The notes: a model not told the origin generated them from the letters alone. A DNA stretch of 56,963 bases from Candidatus Rifleibacteriota bacterium (GCA_012520995.1 JAAYNI010000038.1:1-56963); one strand, 5' to 3'. Positions 1 to 9,255 are shown, numbered from the stretch's first letter. Numbers and translations: made by a program.

Positions 1-1067
1 ATTTCCAGCAGTTTATTTGGGGTTTTGGTGAACTTATGAAGTCCTTTTTCTTCTACTAGGAAAGAGTCTTCTATTCTGATTCCGCCCCACCCTTCTATGT
101 AAATGCCTGGTTCCACTGTACAAGTATGTCCCGTCTGTACAATTTCCTCGCAACTCTGAGATAAAGCAGGTTTTTCGTGAATTTGAAGTCCGAAAGCGTG
201 CCCCAATCCATGACCGAAGTTTTTGCCGTAGCCTTTGGATGCAATATGCTCGCGGGCAATAGCATCTATTTCTTTGCAAGGAACACCTGGTTTTATAGCA
301 TCAATCGCCTTTTTCTGAGCAGTGAGCACTATGTCGTAAATTTCTTTGAACTTCTTGGTCGCTTTGCCCATGAAGATAGTTCTGGTCATATCGGAATGAT
401 AGCCATTATAAGTGGCTCCGAAATCTATCTTGACCATTTCACCTTCTTTGATCTTCTTACTTGTAGGCTTGGCATGAGGTGAAGAAGAATTTTCGCCCGA
501 AGCTACAATCGTGTCAAAGCTGGGAACATGCGAACCGTTGGTCTTCATGAAAAATTCCAAATGAGACGCAACTTCGATTTCAGTCATACCAGGCTTAATA
601 ATTTTCATCAGCTCTGCAAAAGCAGCATCAGCTATAGCAAAGGCTTTGTCCAAGTTCTTTTTTTCGTCAGGAGTTTTAATTTTGCGCAATTCTTCAGCGA
701 GATTGTCTGTAGGAAAAAGCTCTGCAGTAAGCTTTTCATGGAATTTCAAATATCTTTCAACAGTCATAGACTTTTCAAAGCCTATAGCACCCTGATTTTT
801 GCTGTTTATAAAATCATACATTGCATTCGGCTCATTGGCAGGCAATATAACAATCTCCACATTTTTGCCTGCTTCTTTTTGGCTTTGCTCCTGATAACGA
901 AAATCAGTGAAAAGATAGGTTTTGCGCGGAGTCAGGAAAAGAGTACCGTTTGAGCCAGTAAAGCCAGACAAATACCTGACATTATCTAAGTTTGTTATCA
1001 AAAATGCTTTGTAATTTTCACTAAACAGCTGTTTAAAATTTTTGATTCTCGTTTTAAAAGTCATCAT
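1..1067 (-). CDS. Xaa-Pro aminopeptidase, M24 family (C-terminus cut by window edge)
   Basis: Metallopeptidase of the M24B (PepP/PepQ) family, expected to remove residues before proline from peptides in the cytoplasm. The N-terminal creatinase-like domain opens with NVRYLSGFTGSNG. The catalytic domain shows the metal-ligand stretches DFGATYNGYHSDMTR, GHGLGHAFGLQIHE and EPGIYIEGWGGIRIED, in family order. About 355 residues are present. The frame is still open at base 1, but the conserved C-terminal region is nearly complete, so few residues are missing. Two ATGs in tandem can start it (1067 or 1064); AAGGAG lies 3 or 6 nt upstream, which favours the second slightly. It is the last visible gene of the minus-strand run and begins 24 nt after the M16 protease gene ends, so it is probably co-transcribed. 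Family identity is clear; exact substrate is not. Confidence 0.93.
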   Translation of the reverse strand, partial: MMTFKTRIKNFKQLFSENYKAFLITNLDNVRYLSGFTGSNGTLFLTPRKTYLFTDFRYQEQSQKEAGKNVEIVILPANEPNAMYDFINSKNQGAIGFEKSMTVERYLKFHEKLTAELFPTDNLAEELRKIKTPDEKKNLDKAFAIADAAFAELMKIIKPGMTEIEVASHLEFFMKTNGSHVPSFDTIVASGENSSSPHAKPTSKKIKEGEMVKIDFGATYNGYHSDMTRTIFMGKATKKFKEIYDIVLTAQKKAIDAIKPGVPCKEIDAIAREHIASKGYGKNFGHGLGHAFGLQIHEKPALSQSCEEIVQTGHTCTVEPGIYIEGWGGIRIEDSFLVEEKGLHKFTKTPNKLLE

Positions 1068-1091
1068 TAACTCCTTGAAATTAATACACCT

Positions 1092-2399
1092 TCAATTTAC
1101 AGACTTTATTGAATGCGAATTGATTTGTGAAGAATCGAACATTGTACCCTTCAAATGCGATCTGGTCACTTTATGCGGCGATACAACAGTCAGAGCGAAC
1201 TTATCAGGTTTAAGTATTTCAGCCGCCAGACTCTTAATATCCTCAACAGTTACTTTCTTATAGGGCTTCAGCATTGCTTCAGGGGTCACAGGTTCTATTC
1301 CATATAAAAAGCCGCTGGCTAAGCGGTTCATACGATGATTTGTTGACTCAAGCCCAATCAACAAGTTGCCTTTGAATTTGTCAAAAGTTGATTTCAGCTC
1401 TGATTTTGAAATGCCCTTTACAGCTATCTTTTCTATTTCCTCTCTGCAAATAGACAATATAGAATTTATATTCTCAACGGATGTCCCCGCATATATAGCA
1501 AACATTCCCGTATCAGCAAATGAGGAATGATAAGAATACACGTTATAGGCCATTCCCCGCTTTTCTCTTATTTCTTGAAAAAGCCTGCTGCTCATTCCGC
1601 CGCCCAAAACAGTGGATAAGTAAAGCATAGCATATCTTTTCGGGTTTTTGTATGAAACTCCTTCGGCTCCGAGAGCTACATGAACCTGCTCCATATTATT
1701 GATATAAATATTAACATCATTTTTAGGTCTGACACGGTGTTTCACTCTGTTAAGAGTTCCTAAAGGAACTGCGGAGAACTTTTCTTCAATCAGAGACTTC
1801 AACACCTCAAAATCAAAGTTGCCGGCTGCCGCTATTAAAAGGTTTCCGCCGACATATTGTTCATTGTAGACTCGCATTATATCGTCTCTGGTTATAGCCG
1901 AAACAGAGTCGCTGTTGCCTAATACCGGCTCTGCAAGCTTAGAACCATGCCATACAGATTGACCTAAGAACTCGTGAATTTGCTCCTCGGGCGAATCAGA
2001 ATACATCTTGATTTCTTCAAGTATCACTTTTCGCTCTTTTTCAATCTCATGTTCAGCAAACAGTGAGTTCAAATACATATCCGATAAAACATCAATAGCC
2101 ATTTTAAGTTTGTTTTTGACTACTATTCCAAAATAGGAGCAGAAATCTTTGGCAGTAAAAGCATTCAAGACTCCGCCCACATTTGAAAACTCCTGAGCTA
2201 TTTTTTTAGCTGAGCGCTTATGAGTGCCTTTAAAAAGCATATGTTCAATAAAATGAGATATGCCATTGAGCTTTGGGGGCTCATAAATTACTCCGGTGTG
2301 CAGAAACAAGCCCAACGAAACTGTCTGAACTGTAGGAATTCGCTCTGCTATGAGGGAGATGCCGTTGTCAAATCTATGCGTATAATATGGTTTGTCCAA
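1092..2399 (-). CDS. M16 family zinc protease (processing-peptidase type)
   Basis: 435-aa member of the M16 (insulinase / mitochondrial processing peptidase beta) family. The inverted zinc motif HFIEH sits at residues 49-53, with the downstream glutamate region VILEEIKMYSD, so it should be catalytically active. The C-terminal half holds the second M16 domain (GGGMSSRLFQEIREKRGMAY). The length matches the single-chain bacterial YmxG/PqqL-like form of about 400-440 aa. There is no signal peptide, so it is probably cytoplasmic. The start codon is TTG at 2399, with GGAG 9 nt upstream; no suitable ATG lies nearby. It follows scpB by 25 nt on the same strand. Pairing of an M16 protease with an M24 aminopeptidase suggests a peptide-processing or turnover pair, but that is inference. 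Confidence 0.93.
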   Translation of the reverse strand: MDKPYYTHRFDNGISLIAERIPTVQTVSLGLFLHTGVIYEPPKLNGISHFIEHMLFKGTHKRSAKKIAQEFSNVGGVLNAFTAKDFCSYFGIVVKNKLKMAIDVLSDMYLNSLFAEHEIEKERKVILEEIKMYSDSPEEQIHEFLGQSVWHGSKLAEPVLGNSDSVSAITRDDIMRVYNEQYVGGNLLIAAAGNFDFEVLKSLIEEKFSAVPLGTLNRVKHRVRPKNDVNIYINNMEQVHVALGAEGVSYKNPKRYAMLYLSTVLGGGMSSRLFQEIREKRGMAYNVYSYHSSFADTGMFAIYAGTSVENINSILSICREEIEKIAVKGISKSELKSTFDKFKGNLLIGLESTNHRMNRLASGFLYGIEPVTPEAMLKPYKKVTVEDIKSLAAEILKPDKFALTVVSPHKVTRSHLKGTMFDSSQINSHSIKSVN

Positions 2400-2424
2400 A
2401 ATAGGGTTCTCCGCAGTTAAAGTT

Positions 2425-3216
2425 TCAATCGTCTTCTTCTATCGGCAAAAATCCCTGACTTTCATTGAATTCTTTTTGAGTATTTTGTTCTTTCAGCAAA
2501 TATTCGGGTGAGCCATCCTCTGGAAGCAGGCGTGTATCAAAGTCCAAAACCGGTCTGGGCAGCTCATTAAGATTTTTAATTCCGAAATAATAAAGAAAAT
2601 CTTGAGTCGTTGAATATAACCTTGGACGGCCTATAACTTTTTTTTCGCCTGAAATATAAATAAGCTTTTTTTCCAGAAGTGTGGAAATAACCCCGTCACA
2701 GTTCACTCCTCTGACAGCATCTACCTCAGCCTTAGTAACCGGTTGCTTAAAAGCTATGACAGAAAGGGTTTCCAAAGCAGGCAAAGAAAGAGAAACCAGT
2801 TTTTGGCCATCCATCTTTTTAATGTAGTCCGAAACCTTGGCTTTGGTAGCCAACTCAATGCCTGAATCAAGCAAAACTACTTGCAAACCCGACCTGCTAT
2901 CTTCATCATATTGATGTTTTCGCATCATCACAAGTTCATGAGCAGCTTCAGGAGAAATTTCCAGAATTTCAGCCAGCTTTTCCACTGGAATAGGCTTATT
3001 ATTAACAAGCAAAATCGCATCCAAAGCAGAAAGCAAAAGTTCCAATTCAGACTGAGGCATATCAGACAATTCTTGTCTATAGGAATCACTTGAATCAATC
3101 TGCGCTCTCTCATCAGTTATGCCTTCATCTGTTTCTGGCACATTGATATTTTCCGCATCTGTATTAATTTCTGGAGTTAATTCAGCAAAGTCGTTCATTT
3201 CTATTGTATCTTGCAT
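2425..3216 (-). CDS. scpB: Segregation and condensation protein ScpB
   Basis: 263-aa ScpB, the winged-helix partner that binds ScpA and SMC to form bacterial condensin. Hallmarks are the first winged helix from about residue 55 (LELLLSALDAILLVNNKPI) and the second domain with LPALETLSVIAFKQPVTKAE, VRGVNCDGVISTLLEK and GRPRLYSTTQDFLYYFG. An acidic N-terminal extension of about 50 residues and an acidic tail are less typical but common in diverged ScpB. The gene begins 14 nt after scpA ends, which is the usual scpA-scpB pairing. The Shine-Dalgarno sequence is weak (AAGAAG), consistent with translation coupled to scpA. Confidence 0.96.
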   Translation of the reverse strand: MQDTIEMNDFAELTPEINTDAENINVPETDEGITDERAQIDSSDSYRQELSDMPQSELELLLSALDAILLVNNKPIPVEKLAEILEISPEAAHELVMMRKHQYDEDSRSGLQVVLLDSGIELATKAKVSDYIKKMDGQKLVSLSLPALETLSVIAFKQPVTKAEVDAVRGVNCDGVISTLLEKKLIYISGEKKVIGRPRLYSTTQDFLYYFGIKNLNELPRPVLDFDTRLLPEDGSPEYLLKEQNTQKEFNESQGFLPIEEDD

Positions 3217-3230
3217 CTTCTTTTTACCTG

Positions 3231-3983
3231 TTAAAAAGCTTGTTTTAAGGCTGTAGGCTTAATATGTATTTCTGAAAAGTTTTCTTTCTGGTTAAAGGTT
3301 ATTTCTCCGGTTTTTGTCATTTCAAGCATAGCCATAAAAGAAAGGACTGTCTCATATCTTGTAGCTTCTTCTGTCAAACGCTTAAAAGTAATATCACCTT
3401 TAAAAGTTTTCAGTATAATCCTAAGCTCATTAATTCTTTCCGCTACGCCAAGTTTTTCCAATACAACATTGTAAACTGGCGGCGCTATCCTGCGTTTGAC
3501 CAAAGCGTGGTAAATACCTAAAAGTTCGTAAGGCCCTACATTTATTTCTAGTATTTCTTCAGGAGAACGTTCGGCATTGGTTTGTCTCACATATATTCTG
3601 GAAGCGTTTTGCTCCATCTCGCGCAACTTTGCAGCCATTTCCTTAAAGCTCTTGTATTCGATAAGCCTTTCTACCAATTCTGCTCTGGCATCTTCTTCAG
3701 CCATTTCTTCGTCATAGAAATCATCAAAATCACTATCCAATGGCCTCTCTTTAGGAAGAAGCATCTTGGACTTGATTTCTAGCAAAGTTGCGGCCATAAC
3801 CAAGAAGTCCGAAGCTATTTCCATGTCCAGTATTTCCATAAGCTGGATATACTCAAGATATTGCTCCGCGACTTGAGCTATGGGGATATCATAGAGATCA
3901 ATCTTTTGCTCTTCAATCAAGTGATAGAGCAAATCAAAGGGCCCCTCGAATACGGGAAGTTTTACCTGATAACCTTCATTCAT
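3231..3983 (-). CDS. scpA: Segregation and condensation protein ScpA (kleisin)
   Basis: 250-aa kleisin subunit of SMC-ScpAB. The N-terminus has the diagnostic FEGPFDLLYHLIEEQKIDLYDIP, followed by the SMC-neck-binding helices (LEYIQLMEILDMEIASDFLVMAATLLEIKSKMLLP, spanning about residues 42-80). An acidic middle and the C-terminal winged helix that contacts the SMC head follow. The start ATG comes directly after the trpS stop codon (TGAATG), so the two genes are translationally coupled. Condensin subunits here, and parB 3.5 kb away on the other strand, place chromosome organisation genes close together; smc itself is not in the window. Confidence 0.96.
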   Translation of the reverse strand: MNEGYQVKLPVFEGPFDLLYHLIEEQKIDLYDIPIAQVAEQYLEYIQLMEILDMEIASDFLVMAATLLEIKSKMLLPKERPLDSDFDDFYDEEMAEEDARAELVERLIEYKSFKEMAAKLREMEQNASRIYVRQTNAERSPEEILEINVGPYELLGIYHALVKRRIAPPVYNVVLEKLGVAERINELRIILKTFKGDITFKRLTEEATRYETVLSFMAMLEMTKTGEITFNQKENFSEIHIKPTALKQAF

Positions 3984-4964
3984 TCAGTAATACAGCCCCA
4001 AGCCCTTTCTTACTTCCGCTATCGTCTGATCCGCTACCAATGAGGCTTTTTTCTCACCCTCTTTGAGCACGTCAGTAATATAGTCAGGCTGCTTTTCCAG
4101 TTCCGCCCTCTTTTGCCTGAAAGGCTCAAGCATATTGTTGATGCGTTCAAAAAGTATCTTTTTGCAATCCTTGCAGCCAATAGAAGCTGTTCTGCAGCCG
4201 TCCGCTGTCGCTTCCAGCTTATCTTTGACATAGATTTTATGATACGCATACACATTGCAAACTTCAGGCTCGCCAGGATCAGTCTTTCTGATTCTTTGTG
4301 GGTCAGTGATCATCTGCTGAATCTTCGCCTTAAGACTCTTGGGTTCTTCCCGCAAGTTTATCGCATTATCATAGGACTTGCTCATTTTGCGGTTATCAAC
4401 TCCGAGCATCAAAGGAACATCCGAGAGCAGCTCTTTGGGTTCTACCAAAACATCGCCGGCATACTGATTAAAGCGCCTGATAATTTCTCTGCTTAATTCC
4501 ATATGTGGAATCTGATCTTTTCCGACCGGCACCAAATCTGCTTTGTAGACAGCTATATCGGCAGTCATCAAAACAGGATAAGTCAGTTTTCCTGCTGAAA
4601 CGCCAGCTCTTGTAGAATCGTCTCTTACAAAGTCTTTATAGGTCGGACATCTTTCCAGCCATCCTAACGGAGTGAAGTTGTTTAATATTATGCTCAATTC
4701 AGCATGTTGCGGCATCGCGGATTGTCTGAATATCACAGATTTCTCCGGATCAAGACCAACACTCAGCCAGTCTATTATCATGCTGTGAGTTTTTTCTTTG
4801 ACATCGCTTATAATTGTATCTGTAAAAGCATGCCAAACGGCAGCAAAAAAGTAGCATTCATAATCTTCCTGCAAGTTCACCCAGTTTTTGAGAGTGCCTT
4901 CCAAATGTCCTAGATGTAAATCGCCTGTTGTTCTCATTCCGCTAACGAGAATCTTTTTTGGCAT
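3984..4964 (-). CDS. trpS: Tryptophanyl-tRNA synthetase with iron-sulfur-type cysteine motif
   Basis: 326-aa class Ic synthetase that charges tRNA-Trp. The ATP signature HLGH is at residues 17-20 and KMSKS at 193-197. The C-terminal anticodon-binding part carries C236, C257, C264 and C267 (spacing C-x20-C-x6-C-x2-C). This closely parallels the C-x22-C-x6-C-x2-C motif known to bind a 4Fe-4S cluster in Thermotoga maritima TrpRS, with a two-residue shorter first gap. Cluster binding here is inferred by analogy. AAGGAG lies 11 nt before the ATG at 4964. It heads the trpS-scpA-scpB-M16-M24 stretch; 54 nt separate it from the TPR gene upstream. Confidence 0.96.
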   Translation of the reverse strand: MPKKILVSGMRTTGDLHLGHLEGTLKNWVNLQEDYECYFFAAVWHAFTDTIISDVKEKTHSMIIDWLSVGLDPEKSVIFRQSAMPQHAELSIILNNFTPLGWLERCPTYKDFVRDDSTRAGVSAGKLTYPVLMTADIAVYKADLVPVGKDQIPHMELSREIIRRFNQYAGDVLVEPKELLSDVPLMLGVDNRKMSKSYDNAINLREEPKSLKAKIQQMITDPQRIRKTDPGEPEVCNVYAYHKIYVKDKLEATADGCRTASIGCKDCKKILFERINNMLEPFRQKRAELEKQPDYITDVLKEGEKKASLVADQTIAEVRKGLGLYY

Positions 4965-5018
4965 GTCTTATATATCTCCTTTACGAACAAAATTAATGTG
5001 TTTTAAAGAGTAAATAGT

Positions 5019-6167
5019 TCAGTAGCCCATTCTGTCCAGTATTCTTTTTACTTCGTATTTAAGGGTTTCAGGCGGATTTGAATTTAAAGTTCTCATGAAG
5101 TAATCAGCCGCTCCGTCAGTTTCGCCTTGTCTGAAAAGTAAAACGGCTATATTAAAATAAGCCTCTGAGAAAAAAGGGTCAAGTTCTACAGTTTTTTTCC
5201 ACTGAGTTATAGCTTCTTCAGGTTTATCTTTTTTATCCGCAATGTTTCCAAGATAAAAGCTTACAGTAGGATCTGAAGAGTTTTCATAGACTCTTAAAAT
5301 TTCCGCGGAACGTTCCAAGTTGCCGTTAAGATAATAGAGCTGTCCCAAACGTTTTTCCAATCTTTCGTCCAAAGAAAAAGACAAGTCGGGGGCAGACAAG
5401 GCCAATAAAGCATCATAATCTTTCGACAGTTTCATAAGAGTCAGAGTGTAGAGATCCATTTCCGCAGCAGAATCAAAATCTCTGTAGTTAACACTATCTA
5501 AGAAACGTTCATCTCCAATCCCCGGAGTTTGATTGCGGGAAATTTCTATATAAGCATAAAGCAAATTATAAAAGTTTTGACTGTTAAAGGAGAGGCCTTG
5601 GGTGTTAAAAAGATTGCTTGCTTCGCCAAAGTCGGCATCAACCACATTTGATTTTATATTTGCAATAAGAGCATCTTTGGAATTGGAAGTTCTACCGTAT
5701 GAAGTTTCAGTGTCTTCTGAGAAATAAAACACTACTTCATCTCTTCCATATGTGTATGCAATCTTTTTAAGAGGCAGATCTGAAGTTTTTACCTCAAAAA
5801 CAACATTGTCTTCAAAAAGCATGCCTGGCTTCAAGTTGTAATTCCGTCCATAGAAAGCTCTCTCTGCATCCGGCATAGGCTTGTAAGGAGTATTTGAGAG
5901 ACCGTAAAGAGTAAAGTTGTCTAATGGCTCCATAAGTTTGGGCAAAAAGGCAGTATTAGTAAATTGATAATGCACTGTTACTTTGCTAATAGGCTCTTTT
6001 ACGCCCATAAGCATGCTTGTCTTGCTTTCAATAGAAGGTTTATAGACTCTTAAAACAAAGTTGCGCTCAAGCGGACTATCATAACCGACTTCGCCTCTTA
6101 CAGTCGCTGCAAAAGCAGCAGGCAAAGCAATTGAAATCAAAGTCAGCGCCAACAGAATCTTTTTCAT
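5019..6167 (-). CDS. Exported TPR protein, function unknown
   Basis: 382-aa protein with a clear Sec signal peptide (MKKILLALTLISIALPAAFA, cleavage after residue 20). The first half (about 25-190) is a beta-rich domain I do not recognise. The second half (about 200-380) is helical with TPR-like units such as PTVSFYLGNIADKKDKPEEA and PFFSEAYFNIAVLLFRQGET. No cysteine follows the signal peptide, so it is a soluble periplasmic protein rather than a lipoprotein. Its ATG shares one base with the stop of the TPR gene upstream (TGATG), so the two are translationally coupled and probably work in the same envelope complex. A partner role in outer-membrane or polysaccharide assembly is possible but unproven. 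Confidence 0.75.
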   Translation of the reverse strand: MKKILLALTLISIALPAAFAATVRGEVGYDSPLERNFVLRVYKPSIESKTSMLMGVKEPISKVTVHYQFTNTAFLPKLMEPLDNFTLYGLSNTPYKPMPDAERAFYGRNYNLKPGMLFEDNVVFEVKTSDLPLKKIAYTYGRDEVVFYFSEDTETSYGRTSNSKDALIANIKSNVVDADFGEASNLFNTQGLSFNSQNFYNLLYAYIEISRNQTPGIGDERFLDSVNYRDFDSAAEMDLYTLTLMKLSKDYDALLALSAPDLSFSLDERLEKRLGQLYYLNGNLERSAEILRVYENSSDPTVSFYLGNIADKKDKPEEAITQWKKTVELDPFFSEAYFNIAVLLFRQGETDGAADYFMRTLNSNPPETLKYEVKRILDRMGY

Positions 6168-7381
6168 CAGTAATTGTCTTTCAGATATCTTACTTTTTCT
6201 CTGATCTCATTAGCTCTTGAGCTTCCCGAAAAACGACTGAGGTAATCTTCATAAATACTGATCGCTTCGCCGACTTCATTAAACTCCGTTTCATGAATGG
6301 CTGCTTTACGTATCAAAGCTTCTCCCGCTTTATCCGAATAGGGGTAGTTATCAATAAGAGTGTCATAGTATTTAATAGCAGTATTCAGCGAATCTCTTGT
6401 TTTTTTGTATCTGACTTGGTTGTCCACGACCACTTTTTGCATCGAACTGACATCATTTTCATATATCATGGCTACTCTGAAAATCATTTTGTCTATACCT
6501 TCCGCATCGTGATACTTGGAAGAGACTTCTTCCAGAACTTCTATAGCACCGTCATAATCCTTAAGTTTTTCGTCTAAAATCGTAACGAGCTTTTTATAGG
6601 CAGCGATAGCCTCTTCATCTGTATCCGCCAAATGAGCCGCATCACGATAAGCATCGGCCGCATCTCTGTAATCGCCAGACTGAGTATACATATCTCCTAA
6701 TGTGACATACTCTTTATATTCAGTGCCATGATCCATATCATCAATGAGATTCTGCTGGAGTTCTATTGATTTGCCCGCTTCTGAAGTAAGCGGAGCAAGT
6801 TTTGTCATTTTTTGGCGTGCTTCTTCATAGTGAGGACTATATGGATACTTATCTACAATTACAGTATAATTTGCCGCAGCCTCTTCAAGCATGCTTAAAA
6901 ATTCCTGTGTAGATGCAAGGCTCCAGTATACTTTGTCGATAGCTAAATATGAGGGATATTCATCCACTATGTTTTGATAAATCTCTAAAGCTTGGGGGTA
7001 ATGCTTAAGCTTGGTTTCATATAGCTGTGCTATCTGATACAAGGTTTCCGGAGCTTGAGGCCCCTTTACGCCGCCTTCATTCATTGCCGAGACCATCATC
7101 TGGGCAGCTTCATAATAGTACATAGTAGCCTGTGACATAGCCGCATCAGCTTGCTGTTGCCTGATTTTGCCAATTTCCAGCAAAGCCATTGGTCTGTATC
7201 GAGGATGATCAAGCAATGGCTGCAAGACTTGGACAGCCAAGTCAGGATTACTGTCTCTGTTAGCCTGCATTGCTTTTTGATATTCCGGTGTATATTGTAT
7301 TGCTTGAGCAAAAACGGTGTTAACTCCTGTTAAAAGACAAATCACAAGTAATAGGGTTAGGCTTGTCTTGTTATTTAGCAC
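6167..7381 (-). CDS. Exported TPR protein (BamD/YbgF-like repeats)
   Basis: 404-aa exported protein. The signal peptide is MLNNKTSLTLLLVICLLTGV plus NTVFAQ. The rest is a chain of TPR units whose second helices end in 'YPYS' or 'YPSY' phrases (IVDEYPSYLAIDKVYWSLAS, IVDKYPYSPHYEEARQKM, DNYPYSDKAGEALIRKAAI). This spacing is typical of BamD, YbgF/CpoB and related periplasmic TPR proteins. There is no lipobox cysteine. The start is GTG at 7381, preceded by GAGGGG 9 nt upstream. It is the first gene of the minus-strand run and diverges from parB across a 77-bp spacer, so its promoter must lie there. Confidence 0.78.
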   Translation of the reverse strand: MLNNKTSLTLLLVICLLTGVNTVFAQAIQYTPEYQKAMQANRDSNPDLAVQVLQPLLDHPRYRPMALLEIGKIRQQQADAAMSQATMYYYEAAQMMVSAMNEGGVKGPQAPETLYQIAQLYETKLKHYPQALEIYQNIVDEYPSYLAIDKVYWSLASTQEFLSMLEEAAANYTVIVDKYPYSPHYEEARQKMTKLAPLTSEAGKSIELQQNLIDDMDHGTEYKEYVTLGDMYTQSGDYRDAADAYRDAAHLADTDEEAIAAYKKLVTILDEKLKDYDGAIEVLEEVSSKYHDAEGIDKMIFRVAMIYENDVSSMQKVVVDNQVRYKKTRDSLNTAIKYYDTLIDNYPYSDKAGEALIRKAAIHETEFNEVGEAISIYEDYLSRFSGSSRANEIREKVRYLKDNY

Positions 7382-7458
7382 TTTAAAACACCCCTCTTTT
7401 TTTATTTTGTTTTAATGTCTCTTATGATAGCATAACTTATTCTCTTTAATAATCTTTT

Positions 7459-8334
7459 ATGAAAAAACTAAACTTAAACACATCATCTGACGATATAAAT
7501 AGACAAGACCGCTTTGCAACTGATCACGAAGAGGGTCTGGATTTCGCTCTGGTTCCAATTGAGGCAATAGTCCCCAATCCGGGTCAGCCGCGAAAGTTCT
7601 TTGAAAAATCAAAATTGGACGAACTCGCCGAGTCAATCAAGCATAACGGACTCTTACAACCAATGCTTTTAAGAAAAACTGGAGACACCTACCAGATAGT
7701 TTCCGGAGAGCGCAGATATCGTGCATGCAAACAAGCTGGATTGCGAAAAATCCCTGCTTTTATCAGGCATATAGATGACAGAGCCACCGACATTGCGGCT
7801 CTGATTGAAAACATTCAGCGCGAAGATTTAAACCCTCTGGAAGAAGCAGCGGCTTTGAAGAAAATATTGCTGAAATACGGCATGACTCACGACAAGCTCG
7901 CAACAAAACTTGGAAAAAGCCGCTCTGCTCTGACAAACAGGCTTAGACTCCTCAAGTTGCCACGCTACACTCAGAATTTGATTGCAAGCGGAACCTTAAG
8001 CACGGGTCATGCAAAAATGCTTGCTGGACTCAATGACGAAAAAGAAATACTCCAATGGAGCCAAAAAATCGTCAACGAAGGTTTGTCCGTTTTTGAAACA
8101 GAAAAACAGCTGAAAATAGCAAAAAAAGCATCACTGAAGCTTGTACGCCAATCATCTAAAAGACCCTCTGCAAAAGATGTTAATTTGAAAGCTGTCGAAG
8201 AAACACTCCAAGAAGCTCTTGGGGCCAAAGTTAAAATATTGCAAAAGAAAAACAAAGGTTCGATTCTGATTGAGTTCTATGATAACGAAGATCTGCAGCG
8301 TGTTGTAGAGCAAATTACTAACATACTACTGTAA
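7459..8334 (+). CDS. parB: Chromosome partitioning protein ParB
   Basis: 291-aa ParB/Spo0J. The N-terminal CTPase domain has VPNPGQPRKFF, ELAESIKHNGLLQPMLLRK and the GERRYRA box at about residues 82-88. A helix-turn-helix parS-binding domain follows (MTHDKLATKLGKSRSALTNR, LSTGHAKMLAGL), then a linker and a C-terminal dimerisation segment (IEFYDNEDLQRVVEQI). ParB loads on parS, slides as a CTP-gated clamp and recruits SMC. Canonical ParA is not adjacent; the only ParA-like sequence nearby is the degenerate domain on the giant protein two genes downstream. The start lacks a Shine-Dalgarno sequence, and TTTAAT (7445-7450) lies 8 nt before the ATG, so the mRNA may be leaderless. Confidence 0.96.
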   Translation: MKKLNLNTSSDDINRQDRFATDHEEGLDFALVPIEAIVPNPGQPRKFFEKSKLDELAESIKHNGLLQPMLLRKTGDTYQIVSGERRYRACKQAGLRKIPAFIRHIDDRATDIAALIENIQREDLNPLEEAAALKKILLKYGMTHDKLATKLGKSRSALTNRLRLLKLPRYTQNLIASGTLSTGHAKMLAGLNDEKEILQWSQKIVNEGLSVFETEKQLKIAKKASLKLVRQSSKRPSAKDVNLKAVEETLQEALGAKVKILQKKNKGSILIEFYDNEDLQRVVEQITNILL

Positions 8335-8348
8335 AAGAGGAAATACCT

Positions 8349-9209
8349 TTGAAAGTAAAATTTTGGGGAGCCAGAGGCTCAATACCCTCTCCTGGACCGA
8401 ATTATACTAAATTCGGCGGCAATACGACTTGCATTGAAGTCTTAACTTCTGAAGGCAGAATTATTATAGATGCAGGCACTGGAGCCCGTCCACTCGGAGA
8501 CGAAATCCTCAGCGAAGGCGATTCTTCCTCTCGCAACATTAACTTTCTGATTACTCACACGCACTGGGATCACATACAGGGGTTCCCTTTTTTCCAGCCT
8601 ATCTTTGAATCAGCCTCAGATCCGAAAAAAGCCCGGAAAATTTCTATTTATGGCCGTGCCAGCACAGGCTCAGATCTTCGCCAAGCTTTTGCAAATCAAA
8701 TGAATAATACCTATTTTCCAGTTCTCATGCGCAATATAGCCGCCAACTTAAAATTCCACGACATTGAGCCTGGAAATTCCTTCAACATTGGCAAAGTTCA
8801 GATAAAAACCGCTCTGTTAAATCATCCAGGCGGAGTATTGGGCTATCGTATTGAAGATAATGGCAAAGTTATAGCAATAGCCACCGACTATGAACATCCC
8901 GAAGACGGCCAAAAAGATGAAAATCTTGAGTATATTGGAAGAGACAGCGATATTTTGATTTATGATGCACAATATACATGCAATGAATACAACGGTTCAC
9001 CAGAAACAGGCGAATCCTCGAAAAAAGGCTTTGGTCACTCAACCCCGAGTAAAGGAGTTGAAGCAGCTAAAGAACTCAATACGAAAATGCTTGTGCTCAC
9101 TCATCATTCACCGTCACATGACGACAAAATGCTGGCTGCAATGGAAACTAATATAAAGAAAAGATTCAACTCCTGCTTTGCCAAAGAAGGATTAGTAATA
9201 GAAATTTAA
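8349..9209 (+). CDS. MBL-fold metallohydrolase
   Basis: 286-aa metallo-beta-lactamase-fold protein. The opening MKVKFWGARGSIPSPGP, the substrate-loop phrase GGNTTCIEV and the metal motif THTHWDHIQGFPFF (about residues 69-82) are typical of a bacterial subfamily often found with regulatory domains. Further metal ligands come from LLNHPGG, IATDYEH and VLTHHSPSHDD. It probably hydrolyses a phosphoester, possibly a cyclic nucleotide, but the substrate cannot be read from sequence. The start is TTG at 8349 with AGAGG just upstream. It begins 14 nt after parB ends, so it is co-transcribed with it. Confidence 0.88.
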   Translation: MKVKFWGARGSIPSPGPNYTKFGGNTTCIEVLTSEGRIIIDAGTGARPLGDEILSEGDSSSRNINFLITHTHWDHIQGFPFFQPIFESASDPKKARKISIYGRASTGSDLRQAFANQMNNTYFPVLMRNIAANLKFHDIEPGNSFNIGKVQIKTALLNHPGGVLGYRIEDNGKVIAIATDYEHPEDGQKDENLEYIGRDSDILIYDAQYTCNEYNGSPETGESSKKGFGHSTPSKGVEAAKELNTKMLVLTHHSPSHDDKMLAAMETNIKKRFNSCFAKEGLVIEI

Positions 9210-9249
9210 ATTTCTGCTTACTCTCCTGTAGTTCCGTCTGAATTTGTGG

Positions 9250-9255
9250 TATATT
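9250..9255 (+). promoter_or_regulatory. -10 box for leaderless start of giant protein 1
   Basis: TATATT preceded by TGTGG, six bases before the ATG at 9262. The expected transcription start falls on the A of that ATG. No Shine-Dalgarno sequence is present. A -35 box is not convincing, but the TGTGG context resembles an extended -10 promoter. Confidence 0.45.

Noticed and set aside
7382-9243. parS site or replication origin near parB
   Set aside because: I looked for the TGTTTCACGTGAAACA-type palindrome and DnaA-box clusters and saw none. parS may lie outside the window.
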